A DNA stretch of 64,000 nt from 13-2-20CM-66-19 sp963824395 (GCA_963824395.1 CAWGPF010000001.1:1488001-1552000); one strand, 5' to 3'. Shown: positions 23,416-33,386, counted from the first letter of the stretch. Notes: generated by a model not told the origin, from the sequence alone. Numbers and translations are program-made.

Positions 23416-24789
23416 TCATTGCCGGCGGCGCAGCCAGTTGAGCAGGTCGATGCGCGTGATCAGCCCCTGGAACTCGTTGCCGTGCATGACGATCGCCACC
23501 ATGCCGCGTTTGAAGATCTCCATCAGCTGCGCGACGGAGGCATCCGCGGGCACGGTCACGAGGTGGCTCGTCATGGCGCGCGTCACCGGTTCGCCGAAGT
23601 GCGCCGGATTTTCCAGCACCTCGACGAGGATGTCCTCCTCGTCGACGATGCCGACGATGCGCCCGTCCTGCATGACCGGGATCTGCGAGACGTCGTAGAG
23701 CTTCATGCGCCGGTAGGCCGCCATGACGGTCTCGGTGGCATTGACGGTGATGGCGGCGCGCTCGGTGTGCCGCCGTGCGATGAGATCGCGCAGGTCCCCA
23801 AGCTCGGCGCGCTCGGAGAAGCCCTGGTCGAGCATCCAGTAATCGTTGTAGACCTTGGAGAGGTACTTGTTGCCGCTGTCGCACACGAAGGTGACGACGC
23901 GGCGCGGGCGCTGCTGCGCGCGGCAGTAGCGCAGCGCCGCCGCCAGCAGCGTCCCGGTGGAAGTGCCGGCGATCACCCCCTCCTTCTTCAGAAGCTCGCG
24001 GCAGGTGCGGAATGCCTCCGCATCCGGGATCGAGAGCGCCTGTGCCACGCGCGAGAAATCCCCGACCGGGGGCACCGAGTCCCCGCCGATGCCCTCCACC
24101 AGCCAGGGGCTCATGTGCTCGGGCAGAGTGCCGGTGGTGGCGTAGCTGGCAAGGCCCGAGCCTGCCGGGTCGGCGAGCACCAGCTGCACCTCAGGGGCCG
24201 TGCGCGCGAAGAAATGCGTGAGTCCTGCGAGCGTGCCGCCGGTGCCGGCGCCACACACCACCGCGTCCAGGCGCCCGCCCATCTGCTGCCAGATCTCAGG
24301 CGCCGTCGTCTGCTCGTGCGCGAGCGCGTTGGCAGGATTGCCGAACTGGTTGACGAAGTAGGAGCCGGGCGTCTCGCGCGCCAGGCGCTCGGCGACGTCG
24401 CGGTAGTACTCCGGGTGGCCCTTGCTCACGTCCGAGCGCGTCATCACGACTTCCGCGCCCATCGCCTTGAGGTGAAAGATCTTCTCCTGGCTCATCTTGT
24501 CCGGGATCACGAGCAGCAGCCGGTAACCCTTCTGCCCGGCCACGAGCGCCAGTCCGAGTCCGGTGTTGCCGGCGGTGGCCTCGATGAGGGTCATGCCGGG
24601 CTTGAGCTTGCCGGCGCGCTCGGCTTCCTGAATGAGGTACAGCCCGACGCGGTCCTTGATGGAGCCGCCCGGGTTCTGGTTCTCGAGCTTGAGGAACAGC
24701 TCGCAGGGGCCGGTGTCGATGCGGCGCACCGCCATGAGCGGCGTGTTGCCGATCATCGCGAGCACGTTGGTGTAGGTCGGTGGCGCCAT
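23416..24789 (-). CDS. Cystathionine beta-synthase with C-terminal CBS domains
   Basis: 457 residues. The PLP-dependent domain has Lys45 in NPGGSIKDRVG, GNTGLGLALVAGQKGYRLL, VVCGAGTGGTLAGL and STGTLLAAALRY. Residues about 335-457 hold two CBS domains (AITVNATETVMAAYRRMKLYDVSQIPVMQDGRIVGIVDEEDI, then a second copy ending GNEFQGLITRIDLL). CBS domains in such enzymes often sense S-adenosylmethionine, although bacterial copies vary. It is the first gene of the reverse-transsulfuration pair. A plain cysteine synthase would lack the CBS domains. Confidence 0.92.
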   Translation of the reverse strand: MAPPTYTNVLAMIGNTPLMAVRRIDTGPCELFLKLENQNPGGSIKDRVGLYLIQEAERAGKLKPGMTLIEATAGNTGLGLALVAGQKGYRLLLVIPDKMSQEKIFHLKAMGAEVVMTRSDVSKGHPEYYRDVAERLARETPGSYFVNQFGNPANALAHEQTTAPEIWQQMGGRLDAVVCGAGTGGTLAGLTHFFARTAPEVQLVLADPAGSGLASYATTGTLPEHMSPWLVEGIGGDSVPPVGDFSRVAQALSIPDAEAFRTCRELLKKEGVIAGTSTGTLLAAALRYCRAQQRPRRVVTFVCDSGNKYLSKVYNDYWMLDQGFSERAELGDLRDLIARRHTERAAITVNATETVMAAYRRMKLYDVSQIPVMQDGRIVGIVDEEDILVEVLENPAHFGEPVTRAMTSHLVTVPADASVAQLMEIFKRGMVAIVMHGNEFQGLITRIDLLNWLRRRQ

Positions 24790-24862
24790 GGGCTTCAGCC
24801 TGGGGGCGTGGGACAGCCGCCGATTGTACGCAAGCGGGCGTCGCCGCGCCGGGGTTGCGCCT

Positions 24863-25637
24863 TCAGGCCGTGGCGGTGATCAGTCCTGCGCCCACCCAGC
24901 CGCGCAGGAAGGTGGCCGCCGTGAGCGGCGCCTCATCCTCCCCGACCTGCTCGCACAGCAGCTCGCACAGCTCCCCGAACGGCCAGCCGCGGCGCGCGGC
25001 ATCGAGCGCGCGCGCCTCGGTGGCACTCAGTGAACGAAAGTAGGTGGTGAGCCGTTCGCGCCACAGAAGCCAGGGCGTGGCTTCGGCGGTGACCGCGGCG
25101 GCCGGGCGCGCGGAGTCTTCGGTGAGCGCCTGCCAGACCTGCGGTGCGTTCCACGCCAGGTCCAGGCGCGTGACGCTCGGGTGCCACTCAAAGCGCAGAC
25201 GCGCCCAGGCATCGGGCGCCACGCGCGCGAGTGCCGCGGCCTCAAGCGCGGTGGCATCGGCGGCGTCGAAGACCTGCCGTCATCGCCCACTCCCAGCGCG
25301 CCAGATCTGCCAGCAGGGGCGCTGCGGCATAGCGCTCCTCGCTCTCGAGGAAGCGCGCCAGGTCCTCCCCGTAGTAGCGCACGGAAAAGTACGGCGAGTC
25401 GTGGCTTGCGACGTAGGCCTGCGCGAGCTCCTCGAAGTCCGCATCGAGCAGCTTGGCGAGCGCAGCGTACGTGGTGGCGAGCGCCTCGGCGAGGCGCGCG
25501 CGGTAGGCGCCGCCGTAGACCGCCAGGCGCGTCGCGGCCGGCACGCGCGCGGTGCCGGTAACGCGGGCCCCGATGGCGGGGTCACCGCGCAGCAGGTACT
25601 GCTGGAAATCCCCCTGCAGCGTGGCGAGCTCGCTCAC
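24863..25637 (-). pseudogene. bufC: BufC-like (DUF2063) protein, frameshifted
   Basis: BufC is the partner of the BufB oxidase that helps process the bufferin peptide. The N-terminal half (ELATLQGDFQQYLLRG, ARVPAATRLAVYGGAYRARLAEALATTYAALAKLL, PYFSVRYYGEDLARFL) reads in one frame from GTG 25637. The C-terminal half (FDAADATALEAAALARVAPD, AWNAPQVWQALTED, ARRGWPFGELCELLCEQ) continues in another frame to 24863. The shift lies near 25272-25278, where one extra base after ATGACG would explain it (RWEWAMT followed by either frame). If real, it would leave a truncated protein of about 130 residues. A sequencing or assembly error is a strong alternative because the rest is well conserved. Confidence 0.85.
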
Positions 25638-26506
25638 CGGGCCACCGCGCGGGATTGCTGCGGCAGCGCTCGCCCTGGCGCGCCGGCGAGCGCTGCCGCA
25701 CTCAGCGCGCGCGCCTGCGCAAGCTCTGCGCACAGCTCATCCAGGGGCGGGATGTGGTCGTCGCGCTCGATCATGGTCGAGACCGGCCCGAAGCGGCGTA
25801 CGGCGTGTGCGTACAGTTCCCACACCGGATCTGCCACCGGGTGGTCGTGCGTATCGACGAGGTAGTCGCCGTGGTTCTCATGCCCCGCGAGGTGGATCTG
25901 CTGCACGCGCGCGGCGGGTATGGCGTCAAGGTATACGAGCGGATCGAACTCGTGGTTGACCGCGCTCACGTAGATGTTGTTGACGTCGAGCAGGATCAGG
26001 CAATCCGCGCGCGCGGCAAGCTGCGCCAGGAACTCCCACTCGGTGAGGCGCGAGTCGCGGAAGGTGACGTAGCTGGAGACGTTCTCCAGCAGGATCCGCC
26101 GCCCGAGGACGTCCTGCACGGTGCGCACGCGCGCGGCGATATGCTCGAGCGCCTCCTCGGTGTAGGGCAGCGGCAGCAGGTCGTGGGTATTGGTGCCGCC
26201 GATGCCGGTCCAGCACAGGTGATCAGACACCCACACCGGGTCGACACGCGCGGCGAGCGCTTTCACCTGCCTCAGGTACTCGTGGTTCAAAGGCGCGGTG
26301 CTGCCGATCGAGAGCGACACGCCGTGCATGGCGAGCGGGTAGCGCTCGCGCAGGCGCATCAGGTAGTCAAGCGGCTTGCCGCCGCCGACCAGGTAGTTCT
26401 CGGTGAGCACCTCGAACCAGTCGACCGGCGGGTGCGCGGCGAGGATCGCCTCGTAGTGCTCGACCCTGAGGCCGAGGCCGAAGCCGAGCGCGGGACGGGT
26501 GAGCAT
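25634..26506 (-). CDS. bufB: BufB, MNIO-family (DUF692) multinuclear iron oxidase
   Basis: 290 residues of the DUF692/MNIO family, a TIM barrel with two or three non-haem iron ions. Family segments include GLGLRVEHYEAIL, VLTENYLVGGG, HGVSLSIGS, VSDHLCWTGIGGTNTHDLLPLPY, ILLENVSSYV, ILLDVNNIYVSAVNHEFDP and IHLAGHENHGDYLVDTHDHPV. Related enzymes oxidise cysteines of the precursor peptide to thio-oxazoles. It is 51 bp downstream of the small cysteine-rich bufA gene. The stop overlaps the GTG of bufC by 4 bp, so the operon order is bufA-bufB-bufC. Confidence 0.93.
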   Translation of the reverse strand: MLTRPALGFGLGLRVEHYEAILAAHPPVDWFEVLTENYLVGGGKPLDYLMRLRERYPLAMHGVSLSIGSTAPLNHEYLRQVKALAARVDPVWVSDHLCWTGIGGTNTHDLLPLPYTEEALEHIAARVRTVQDVLGRRILLENVSSYVTFRDSRLTEWEFLAQLAARADCLILLDVNNIYVSAVNHEFDPLVYLDAIPAARVQQIHLAGHENHGDYLVDTHDHPVADPVWELYAHAVRRFGPVSTMIERDDHIPPLDELCAELAQARALSAAALAGAPGRALPQQSRAVAR

Positions 26507-26557
26507 TGTCTTAAGGAGAAGGGCGGGCCGGGCGCGGCGCGCCCGGCCCGCCAGGCC

Positions 26558-26806
26558 TTACTTGGCTTTGGCCTTGGCCGCGTCGCAATCGGCCTGGGTC
26601 ATCTCGACGAACCCCTTGCCCTTGCAGGAGTTCTGGCCCTTGCAGGCATTGTTGGCGCTCTTGCAGGCCGAGTGCCCCTTGCAGGAGTTGACGCCCTGAC
26701 ACTTCACCTTGGCGTCATCGGCGCTGGCGGTCGTGATGGCGGCGGTGGAAAACATCACGGCAGCGGCCGTAGCGAGGGCAACACGGGACAGCATTTTTGA
26801 ATTCAT
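26558..26806 (-). CDS. bufA: BufA, bufferin-type cysteine-rich precursor peptide
   Basis: 82 residues: a signal peptide (LATAAAVMFSTAAITTASA, cleavage near residue 29) followed by six cysteines at 36, 42, 48, 55, 61 and 74, most in CKG repeats. This matches the bufferin precursors, which are exported ribosomal peptides whose cysteines are modified by the MNIO oxidase and then bind copper. An AAGGAG Shine-Dalgarno precedes the ATG. The start of the operon is probably in the 298-bp gap up to 27104, where no other gene is supported. Bufferin biology is from recent literature; the subfamily is my judgement. Confidence 0.9.
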   Translation of the reverse strand: MNSKMLSRVALATAAAVMFSTAAITTASADDAKVKCQGVNSCKGHSACKSANNACKGQNSCKGKGFVEMTQADCDAAKAKAK

Positions 26807-27104
26807 TCGGCAGTCTCCTTACAGATGGCGTGGGATCGACCGCGGATTGTACGCCTTGTGCACCGGGGTGGTCCCGGGCGGCCGGAAGCTGCGTAAGGCC
26901 TTAGGTTCCAACGCAATTTCCCGCAGCGAACCCGCAGCGCTCGATAAGCGCCATACAGTAGACCGGGCCTGGTACTACTGGATTGCACCGCCGCTGCCAC
27001 GCGCGTGCGCCGGGCGCAGCCGCGGCACTTTCGCGTAGAATTTCTCCACCTGCGCCTGCTCCCCCTTTAAGCGCTCCACCACTGCCCAGAGATACGGTGA
27101 CGGA

Positions 27105-30100
27105 ATGACCGACGCCTCACGTGACGCCATTTGCCTGCGCGGCGCACGACAGAACAATCTCAAGAACCTGGACCTCGACATCCCGCTCAACGAGCTGATC
27201 GTCGTCACCGGCGTCTCGGGCTCCGGCAAGTCCTCGCTCGTGTTCGACACGCTCTACGCGGAAGGTCAGCGCCGCTACGTCGAGACTTTCTCGCCCTACG
27301 CGCGCCAGTTCCTCGACCGCATGGACAAGCCCCAGGTGGATGCGATCAGCGGCATCCCGCCGGCGATCGCGATCGACCAGACGAACCCGGTACGCACCTC
27401 GCGCTCCACCGTCGGCACGATGACCGAGCTCAATGATCACCTGAAGCTCTTGTTCGCGCGCGTCGCGCACCTGCACTGCCGCCGCTGCGGGCACCCGGTG
27501 CGCCAGGACAGCCCCGAGAGCATCTACGCAGACCTTGCCGCGCGCGCCGCGGCAGCCGGCGACCCGCGCCTCCTCATGACCTTCCCGGTCGCCGTGCCTG
27601 AGAACTTCAGCGTCGCGGAAGTGCAGGAGCTACTCGCCCGCCAGGGCTACACGCGCTACTTCGGCGAGGCGGTTCCGGCCGCCGCCGCCGCGCTAGCGCC
27701 CGCGCCCAAAAAGAAAAAGGGCGCCCGCAAGGCCGCCGCCGCTGCGCCCGCCCTGCTGCTGGAGGTCGTGCAGGACCGCCTGCGCGCCGGCAGCGCCGAG
27801 CGCGGCCGCGTGCTCGAATCGCTCGAGGCGGCGCTGCGGGTGGGGCGTGGCCGCGTCAATCTGCACCAGGTCGACGACGCCGACCCGCCCCGCGCGCACT
27901 CGAGCTGGCGCTACTCGAGCGAGCTGCACTGCGCGGCCTGTGATCTGCCCTACCAGACACCCGCCCCGAGCGCGTTCTCGTTCAACTCCCCGCTCGGTGC
28001 CTGCGATACCTGCCGCGGCTTCGGGCGCACCATCGGCATCGACTACGGACTCGTCATTCCCGATGAGACGAAGTCGCTGCGCTCGGGCGCCATCAAGCCC
28101 TGGCAGACGAAGTCGTACGCGGAGTGCCAGGAGGATCTGGAGAAGTTCGCGAAGCTGCGGGGCATCCCGCTCGATACCCCGTGGCGCGAGCTCGGCAGCG
28201 AGGCGCGCCGCTGGGTGATCGAGGGCGAGGGCGCGTGGAGCAAGAAGGTCTGGTACGGCGTGAAGCGCTTCTTCGCCTGGCTCGAGACGCGCGCCTACAA
28301 GATGCACGTGCGGGTGCTGCTGTCGCGCTACCGCGCCTACACGCCCTGCGCAGCCTGCGCGGGCGCGCGCCTGAAGACCGAGGCGCTGCTGTGGCGCATC
28401 GGCGATGCGCCGCTCGCCGCGGCTGTCCTGGCAGGCGCTGCACCCTTCATGCCGCAGGGCGTGGCCTGGAGCCCGGAAGTGCTCGCGCAGCTGCCGGGCC
28501 TTACGCTGCACGACCTCATGCTGCTGCCGGTGGAGCGCAGCGCGCAGTTCTTCGGCAACCTGAAGCTCCCGCCCCCCTTCGATGAGGCGACCGAGCTGCT
28601 GCTCGGGGAGATCCGCGGGCGCTTCCGTTACCTTGTGGACGTCGGCCTCGGCTACCTCACGCTCGACCGCCAGTCGCGCACGCTCTCGGGCGGCGAGGTC
28701 CAGCGCATCAACCTCACCACCGCGCTCGGCACCTCCCTCGTCAACACGCTGTTCGTGCTCGATGAGCCCTCGATCGGCTTGCATCCGCGCGACATGCAGC
28801 GCGTCATCGGCGTAATGAAGCGCCTGCGCGATGCCGGCAACTCGCTGGTCGTGGTCGAGCACGACCCGCAGATCATGCTCGAGGCCGACCGCATCCTCGA
28901 TCTGGGTCCCGGGGCCGGTGAGCGCGGCGGGGAGATCGTATTCTTCGGCAGCCCGCGCCAGATCCGCGCCCACCGCGGCTCCCTCACCGGGCAGTATCTG
29001 AGTGGTGCAAAGTCGGTGACCCCGGCGAACGAGGTCGCGCAGGTGCGGGCGCCGTCGCCGCAGGGGGTCATCGCCGAGGCGCGCTCCAACCGCTGGCTCG
29101 AGCTTAAAGGCGCCTGCGAGCACAACCTCAAGAACCTCGACGTGCGCATTCCCCTGAAGCGCCTGGTGTGCGTCACCGGCGTCTCAGGATCGGGCAAGTC
29201 GACGCTGGTGGAGGACGTGCTGTACCCGGCGCTCCTTAAGTACCGCGGCAAGCCCACCGAGGCGCCGGGCCGCTTCGCGGGGCTCACCGGGGCGGAGCTC
29301 ATCGATGACGTGGTCATGGTCGACCAGAACCCGATCGGCCGCACCACGCGCTCCAATCCCGCCAGCTACGTCGGCGCCTTCGATGCAATCCGGGCGCTGT
29401 TCGCCGCGGAGCCCGCCGCGCAGGAGCGCAAATACACCCCCGGCACCTTCAGCTTCAACTCCGGCAACGGGCGCTGTCCGACCTGCACCGGCAATGGCTT
29501 CGAGCACGTGGAGATGCAGTTCCTCTCGGACGTCTACCTGCGCTGCCCGGACTGCGACGGCCGCCGCTACCGCGACGAGGTGCTGGAGATCCGCCGCGAG
29601 GGCGCCAACGGGCGGCGCCTGAACATCGCGCAGGTGCTGCAACTCACGGTGACCGAGGCGCGCGCTTTCTTCGCCGACGTCCCCGACGTCGCGCAGTGCT
29701 TAAGTCCCCTGGCCGACGTCGGCCTTGAGTACGTGAAGCTCGGGCAGCCGGTGCCGACGCTCTCGGGCGGGGAAGCGCAGCGCCTGAAGCTCGCCGGGCA
29801 CCTCGCCGAAGCCGGCTCGGTGCTCTCGAGCACCACTCACCGCGGCAAGCTGTTCCTTTTCGATGAGCCGACCACCGGCTTGCACTTCGAGGACGTGGCG
29901 AAGCTGCTGCGCGCCTTCAGGAAGCTGCTGGTGGCGGGGCATTCGCTGCTCGTGATCGAGCACAACCTCGACGTGATCGGCGCGGCCGACTGGGTCATCG
30001 ACCTGGGTCCCGAAGGCGGCGAGCGTGGCGGGCAGATCGTGTGCGCCGGCACCCCGGCCGAGGTGCGCGCCGAGCCGCGCTCCTTCACCGGCCAGGCGCT

Positions 30101-32816
30101 CGCCGCCTACGCCGCAGCGCTCGCCCCGGCCACCGCTGCGGCCGAGCCGGCGGCGCCCTATGCGCCGCAGCCGGCGCGCGCCAGGAACTCGATCGTCATC
30201 CACAACGCGCGCGAGCACAACCTCAAGAACATCGACGTCGAGATCCCGCGTGACAAGTTCACCGTCATCACCGGGGTCTCAGGCTCGGGCAAGTCCACCC
30301 TCGCCTTCGACATCCTCTTCAACGAGGGCCAGCGCCGCTACCTTGAGTCCCTGAACGCCTACGCGCGGCAGTTCGTACAGCCGGCCGCGCGCCCCGACGT
30401 CGACGCCATCTTCGGCATCCCGCCGACGGTCGCCATCGAGCAGCGCACCAGCCGCGGTGGCAGGAAGAGCACGGTGGCAACCCTCACCGAGATCTACCAC
30501 TTCCTGCGCCTGCTGTACGTGAAGCTCGGCACCCAGTTCTGCCCGGACTGCGACGTCGCCATCGAGCCGCAGAGCCCCGCCTCGATCGCCGCGCGCCTCA
30601 TGCGCGATTACAAGGGCCGGCGCATCGCGCTGCTCGCCCCGCTCGTCATCGCCCGCAAGGGCTACTACACCGATCTTGCCAAGTGGGCCGCCAAGAAGGG
30701 CTTCCGGCAGCTGCGCGTCGACGGGGAGCTCATGCCGAGCGCGCCCTGGCCGCGCCTGTCGCGCTTTGCCGAGCACACCATCGAGCTGCCCGTGGCCGAG
30801 GTCGACGTCAGCGTCAGGAACGAGACGGCGCTGCGCGCCGCACTCACGCGCGCGCTCGACTTCGGCAAGGGGCTGGTGCACGTCCTGGCGCCCAAGACGA
30901 GCCGCGTCACGGTGTTCTCCACCAAGCGCGCCTGCCCCGCCTGCGGCAGGAGCTTCGGGGAGCTCGACCCGCGCCTGTTCTCCTTCAACTCCAAGCACGG
31001 CTGGTGCGAGGGCTGCTTCGGCACCGGGGTCGAGATGGACGGCTTCGATGCGCAGCAAAGCGGCGAGGAGCTGTGGTGGAACGAGTGGTATGCGCGCGAG
31101 CCGAAGCCCTGTCCTGCCTGTCAGGGCGGGCGCCTGAACCCGACGGCCCTGAGCGTGCGCTTCCGCGAGCGCTCGATCTCCGCGCTCGCCGGGGCCCCGG
31201 TCGCCGCCAGCGCCGAGTTCTTCGCCAGGCTGCGCCTCGGGGCGCGCGAGAAGCAGATCGCACGCGATCTGCTCGCGGAAATCCGCGCGCGCCTGAAGTT
31301 TCTTGAGCGGGTGGGTCTTGGCTACCTGCAGCTCGACCGCGCCGCGCCGACGCTCTCGGGCGGTGAGGCGCAGCGCATCCGCCTCGCCGCGCAGCTCGGC
31401 TCGAACCTGCAGGGGGTGTGCTATGTGCTCGATGAGCCGACCATCGGCCTGCACCCGCGCGACAACGAGGTGCTGCTTGAGTCGCTCACCGAGCTCGCCG
31501 GCCACCGCAACACCCTGGTCGTGGTCGAGCACGACGAGGAGACCATCCGGCGCGCCGACTACGTGCTCGATCTCGGCCCCGAGGCCGGCGTGCGCGGCGG
31601 CGAGGTGGTGGGCGCGGGTACCGTCAGGGACCTCATCCGCAACCCGCGCTCCACCACCGGGCGCTTCCTGCGCGCGCCGCTGCTGCACCCTGCGCAGCCG
31701 TATCGCGCGGTAAGCGCGGCTACCGCGCATCTGACACTCGAGCGCGTCGCGCTGCACAACGTCAAGGGCACCGACGTGCGCATCCCGCTGGCACGCCTGG
31801 TGGTCATCACCGGCGTCTCCGGCTCCGGTAAGTCGACCATCGCGCGCGACGTGCTGTACGCGAACCTCAAGCACCTGCTCAGCGAGCAGCCGACGCACGC
31901 CGCCCGGCGCAAGCGCCGCACCGCGCTCGCCGACCCGCTCGGCTGCCGCGCCGTGCGCGGCACCGAGCACCTGGAGCGGGTGCTGGAGGTCGACCAGACC
32001 CCGATCGGCAAGACGCCGCGGTCCTGTCCTGCCACTTACATAGGCTTCTGGGATGAGATCCGCCGCATCTATGCCGGCACCACCGAAGCGCGCATCCGCG
32101 GCTATACCACCAGCCGCTTCTCCTTCAACACCGCGGGCGGCCGCTGCGAGGCCTGCGAGGGGCAGGGCGTGCGCACCATCGAGATGAGCTTCCTCCCCGA
32201 CGTGAAGGTGCTGTGCGATGTGTGCCGCGGCGCGCGCTTCAACTCCGAAACGCTCGCGGTACGCTGGCGCGAGAAGAGCATCGGGGAGGTGCTGGCGATG
32301 AACGTCGACGATGCGGTCGGCTTCTTCGCGGCGCACCCACGCGTGCACCACGCTCTCAAGCTCCTGCAGGACGTCGGTCTCGGCTATCTGACGCTCGGGC
32401 AGCCGAGCCCTACCCTCTCGGGTGGGGAGGCGCAGCGCATCAAGCTCGTCACCGAGCTGTCCAAGGTGCGCGACGAGGTCGCGCGCGGGCCGCGTCACAA
32501 GACGCGCCGCACGCTCTATGTGCTCGATGAGCCCACCGTGGGGCTGCACATGGCGGACGTGGAGAAGCTCACCCACGTGCTGCACCGCCTGGTGGCCGCG
32601 GGCAATACCGTGGTCGTCGTCGAGCACAATCTCGATATCATGGCCGAGGCCGACTGGATCATCGACCTCGGCCCCGAGGCGGGCGAGGGCGGCGGCCGCA
32701 TCGTGGCACAGGGCACGCCGGCGCAGGTCGCGCGCCGCCGCGCGCACTCGCACACCGGGCGGGTGCTCGATGCGTTCCTGCGTGAGCGCACGCTGCCGGT
32801 GGCGGCGAGCGCCTAG
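27105..32816 (+). CDS. uvrA: Double-length UvrA-like ABC ATPase (four ABC modules)
   Basis: 1903 residues, twice the usual UvrA length (about 940). There are four Walker A motifs (GVSGSGKS/T at residues 36, 692, 1057 and 1570) and four LSGGE signature motifs, so the protein contains two complete UvrA-like units in tandem. Zinc-finger cysteine pairs recur in both halves (for example CRRC, CDTC, CPTC, CPDC, CEGC, CPAC, CEAC). UvrA recognises bulky DNA lesions for UvrB/UvrC. Double-length copies are known in some Proteobacteria and may act as a pseudo-dimer; whether this is a main or accessory UvrA cannot be told here. A Lys/Ala-rich insert near residue 200 is unusual. It begins divergently from the bufferin operon. 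Confidence 0.93.
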   Translation: MTDASRDAICLRGARQNNLKNLDLDIPLNELIVVTGVSGSGKSSLVFDTLYAEGQRRYVETFSPYARQFLDRMDKPQVDAISGIPPAIAIDQTNPVRTSRSTVGTMTELNDHLKLLFARVAHLHCRRCGHPVRQDSPESIYADLAARAAAAGDPRLLMTFPVAVPENFSVAEVQELLARQGYTRYFGEAVPAAAAALAPAPKKKKGARKAAAAAPALLLEVVQDRLRAGSAERGRVLESLEAALRVGRGRVNLHQVDDADPPRAHSSWRYSSELHCAACDLPYQTPAPSAFSFNSPLGACDTCRGFGRTIGIDYGLVIPDETKSLRSGAIKPWQTKSYAECQEDLEKFAKLRGIPLDTPWRELGSEARRWVIEGEGAWSKKVWYGVKRFFAWLETRAYKMHVRVLLSRYRAYTPCAACAGARLKTEALLWRIGDAPLAAAVLAGAAPFMPQGVAWSPEVLAQLPGLTLHDLMLLPVERSAQFFGNLKLPPPFDEATELLLGEIRGRFRYLVDVGLGYLTLDRQSRTLSGGEVQRINLTTALGTSLVNTLFVLDEPSIGLHPRDMQRVIGVMKRLRDAGNSLVVVEHDPQIMLEADRILDLGPGAGERGGEIVFFGSPRQIRAHRGSLTGQYLSGAKSVTPANEVAQVRAPSPQGVIAEARSNRWLELKGACEHNLKNLDVRIPLKRLVCVTGVSGSGKSTLVEDVLYPALLKYRGKPTEAPGRFAGLTGAELIDDVVMVDQNPIGRTTRSNPASYVGAFDAIRALFAAEPAAQERKYTPGTFSFNSGNGRCPTCTGNGFEHVEMQFLSDVYLRCPDCDGRRYRDEVLEIRREGANGRRLNIAQVLQLTVTEARAFFADVPDVAQCLSPLADVGLEYVKLGQPVPTLSGGEAQRLKLAGHLAEAGSVLSSTTHRGKLFLFDEPTTGLHFEDVAKLLRAFRKLLVAGHSLLVIEHNLDVIGAADWVIDLGPEGGERGGQIVCAGTPAEVRAEPRSFTGQALAAYAAALAPATAAAEPAAPYAPQPARARNSIVIHNAREHNLKNIDVEIPRDKFTVITGVSGSGKSTLAFDILFNEGQRRYLESLNAYARQFVQPAARPDVDAIFGIPPTVAIEQRTSRGGRKSTVATLTEIYHFLRLLYVKLGTQFCPDCDVAIEPQSPASIAARLMRDYKGRRIALLAPLVIARKGYYTDLAKWAAKKGFRQLRVDGELMPSAPWPRLSRFAEHTIELPVAEVDVSVRNETALRAALTRALDFGKGLVHVLAPKTSRVTVFSTKRACPACGRSFGELDPRLFSFNSKHGWCEGCFGTGVEMDGFDAQQSGEELWWNEWYAREPKPCPACQGGRLNPTALSVRFRERSISALAGAPVAASAEFFARLRLGAREKQIARDLLAEIRARLKFLERVGLGYLQLDRAAPTLSGGEAQRIRLAAQLGSNLQGVCYVLDEPTIGLHPRDNEVLLESLTELAGHRNTLVVVEHDEETIRRADYVLDLGPEAGVRGGEVVGAGTVRDLIRNPRSTTGRFLRAPLLHPAQPYRAVSAATAHLTLERVALHNVKGTDVRIPLARLVVITGVSGSGKSTIARDVLYANLKHLLSEQPTHAARRKRRTALADPLGCRAVRGTEHLERVLEVDQTPIGKTPRSCPATYIGFWDEIRRIYAGTTEARIRGYTTSRFSFNTAGGRCEACEGQGVRTIEMSFLPDVKVLCDVCRGARFNSETLAVRWREKSIGEVLAMNVDDAVGFFAAHPRVHHALKLLQDVGLGYLTLGQPSPTLSGGEAQRIKLVTELSKVRDEVARGPRHKTRRTLYVLDEPTVGLHMADVEKLTHVLHRLVAAGNTVVVVEHNLDIMAEADWIIDLGPEAGEGGGRIVAQGTPAQVARRRAHSHTGRVLDAFLRERTLPVAASA

Positions 32817-32838
32817 GGCTCACTCACGGGAGTACGTC

Positions 32839-33369
32839 ATGAGGACACCGGCCTGTCTTCTCCTGCTGGCGGGCACCGCGCTGTGGCGCGCGGCGGCGGC
32901 CGAGCCGCCCGCGGACACGCGCTTCCTCGGCCAGCTCGCGGGCGAGTGGCAGATGCTGGGCACCGTGCTCGGCAAGCCGGTGCGCTATGCGGCGCGCGGG
33001 CATTGGGTGCTCAACGGGGCGTGGCTCGAGCTGTCGATGCTGGACGCCGCGCGCCCGCCCGGCTACGCGGCGCAGCTGTACCTGAGCTACGACGGCAAGG
33101 CCCACGACTACATCGGGCACTGGCTCGATCTGTTCGGCGCGGCGGGCGCGCGCGTGGTCGCCACCGGCGAGCGCCACGAGCGCACCCTGGTGCTGAACTT
33201 CCCCTACGCCGAGGGCGCGTTCCGCGACACGCTGACACTCGCCCCGGACTCCGCCAGCGCGACCCTGCTCATCGAGGCGGCGCAGGCCGACGGCAGTTGG
33301 TCCACCTTCGCCCGCTACCGCATGCAGCGCCTGCCGGCCGGCGCCCACGCCCAGCCTGCGCCGCAGTAG
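32839..33369 (+). CDS. Exported DUF1579-like protein
   Basis: 176 residues with a signal peptide (RTPACLLLLAGTALWRAAAA). The mature part has FLGQLAGEWQMLGTVLGKPVRYAARGHWVLNGAWLELSML, YLSYDGKAHDYIGHWLD and FPYAEGAFRDTLTLAPDS, a beta-barrel pattern like DUF1579 or lipocalin-like proteins. The function is unknown. It starts 22 bp after uvrA and may be carried on the same transcript, but a functional link to repair is not suggested. Confidence 0.78.
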   Translation: MRTPACLLLLAGTALWRAAAAEPPADTRFLGQLAGEWQMLGTVLGKPVRYAARGHWVLNGAWLELSMLDAARPPGYAAQLYLSYDGKAHDYIGHWLDLFGAAGARVVATGERHERTLVLNFPYAEGAFRDTLTLAPDSASATLLIEAAQADGSWSTFARYRMQRLPAGAHAQPAPQ

Positions 33370-33386
33370 AATCCGCCCCCACGCTC

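Noticed and set aside
23419..24879. A 486-codon open frame on the + strand
   Set aside because: It is antisense to the cystathionine beta-synthase gene, has a His/Arg-rich low-complexity product and no domain; it is typical of shadow frames in GC-rich DNA.
30279..32753. An 824-codon open frame on the minus strand
   Set aside because: It is antisense to the double-length uvrA, has no recognisable domain and is compositionally typical of GC-rich shadows.
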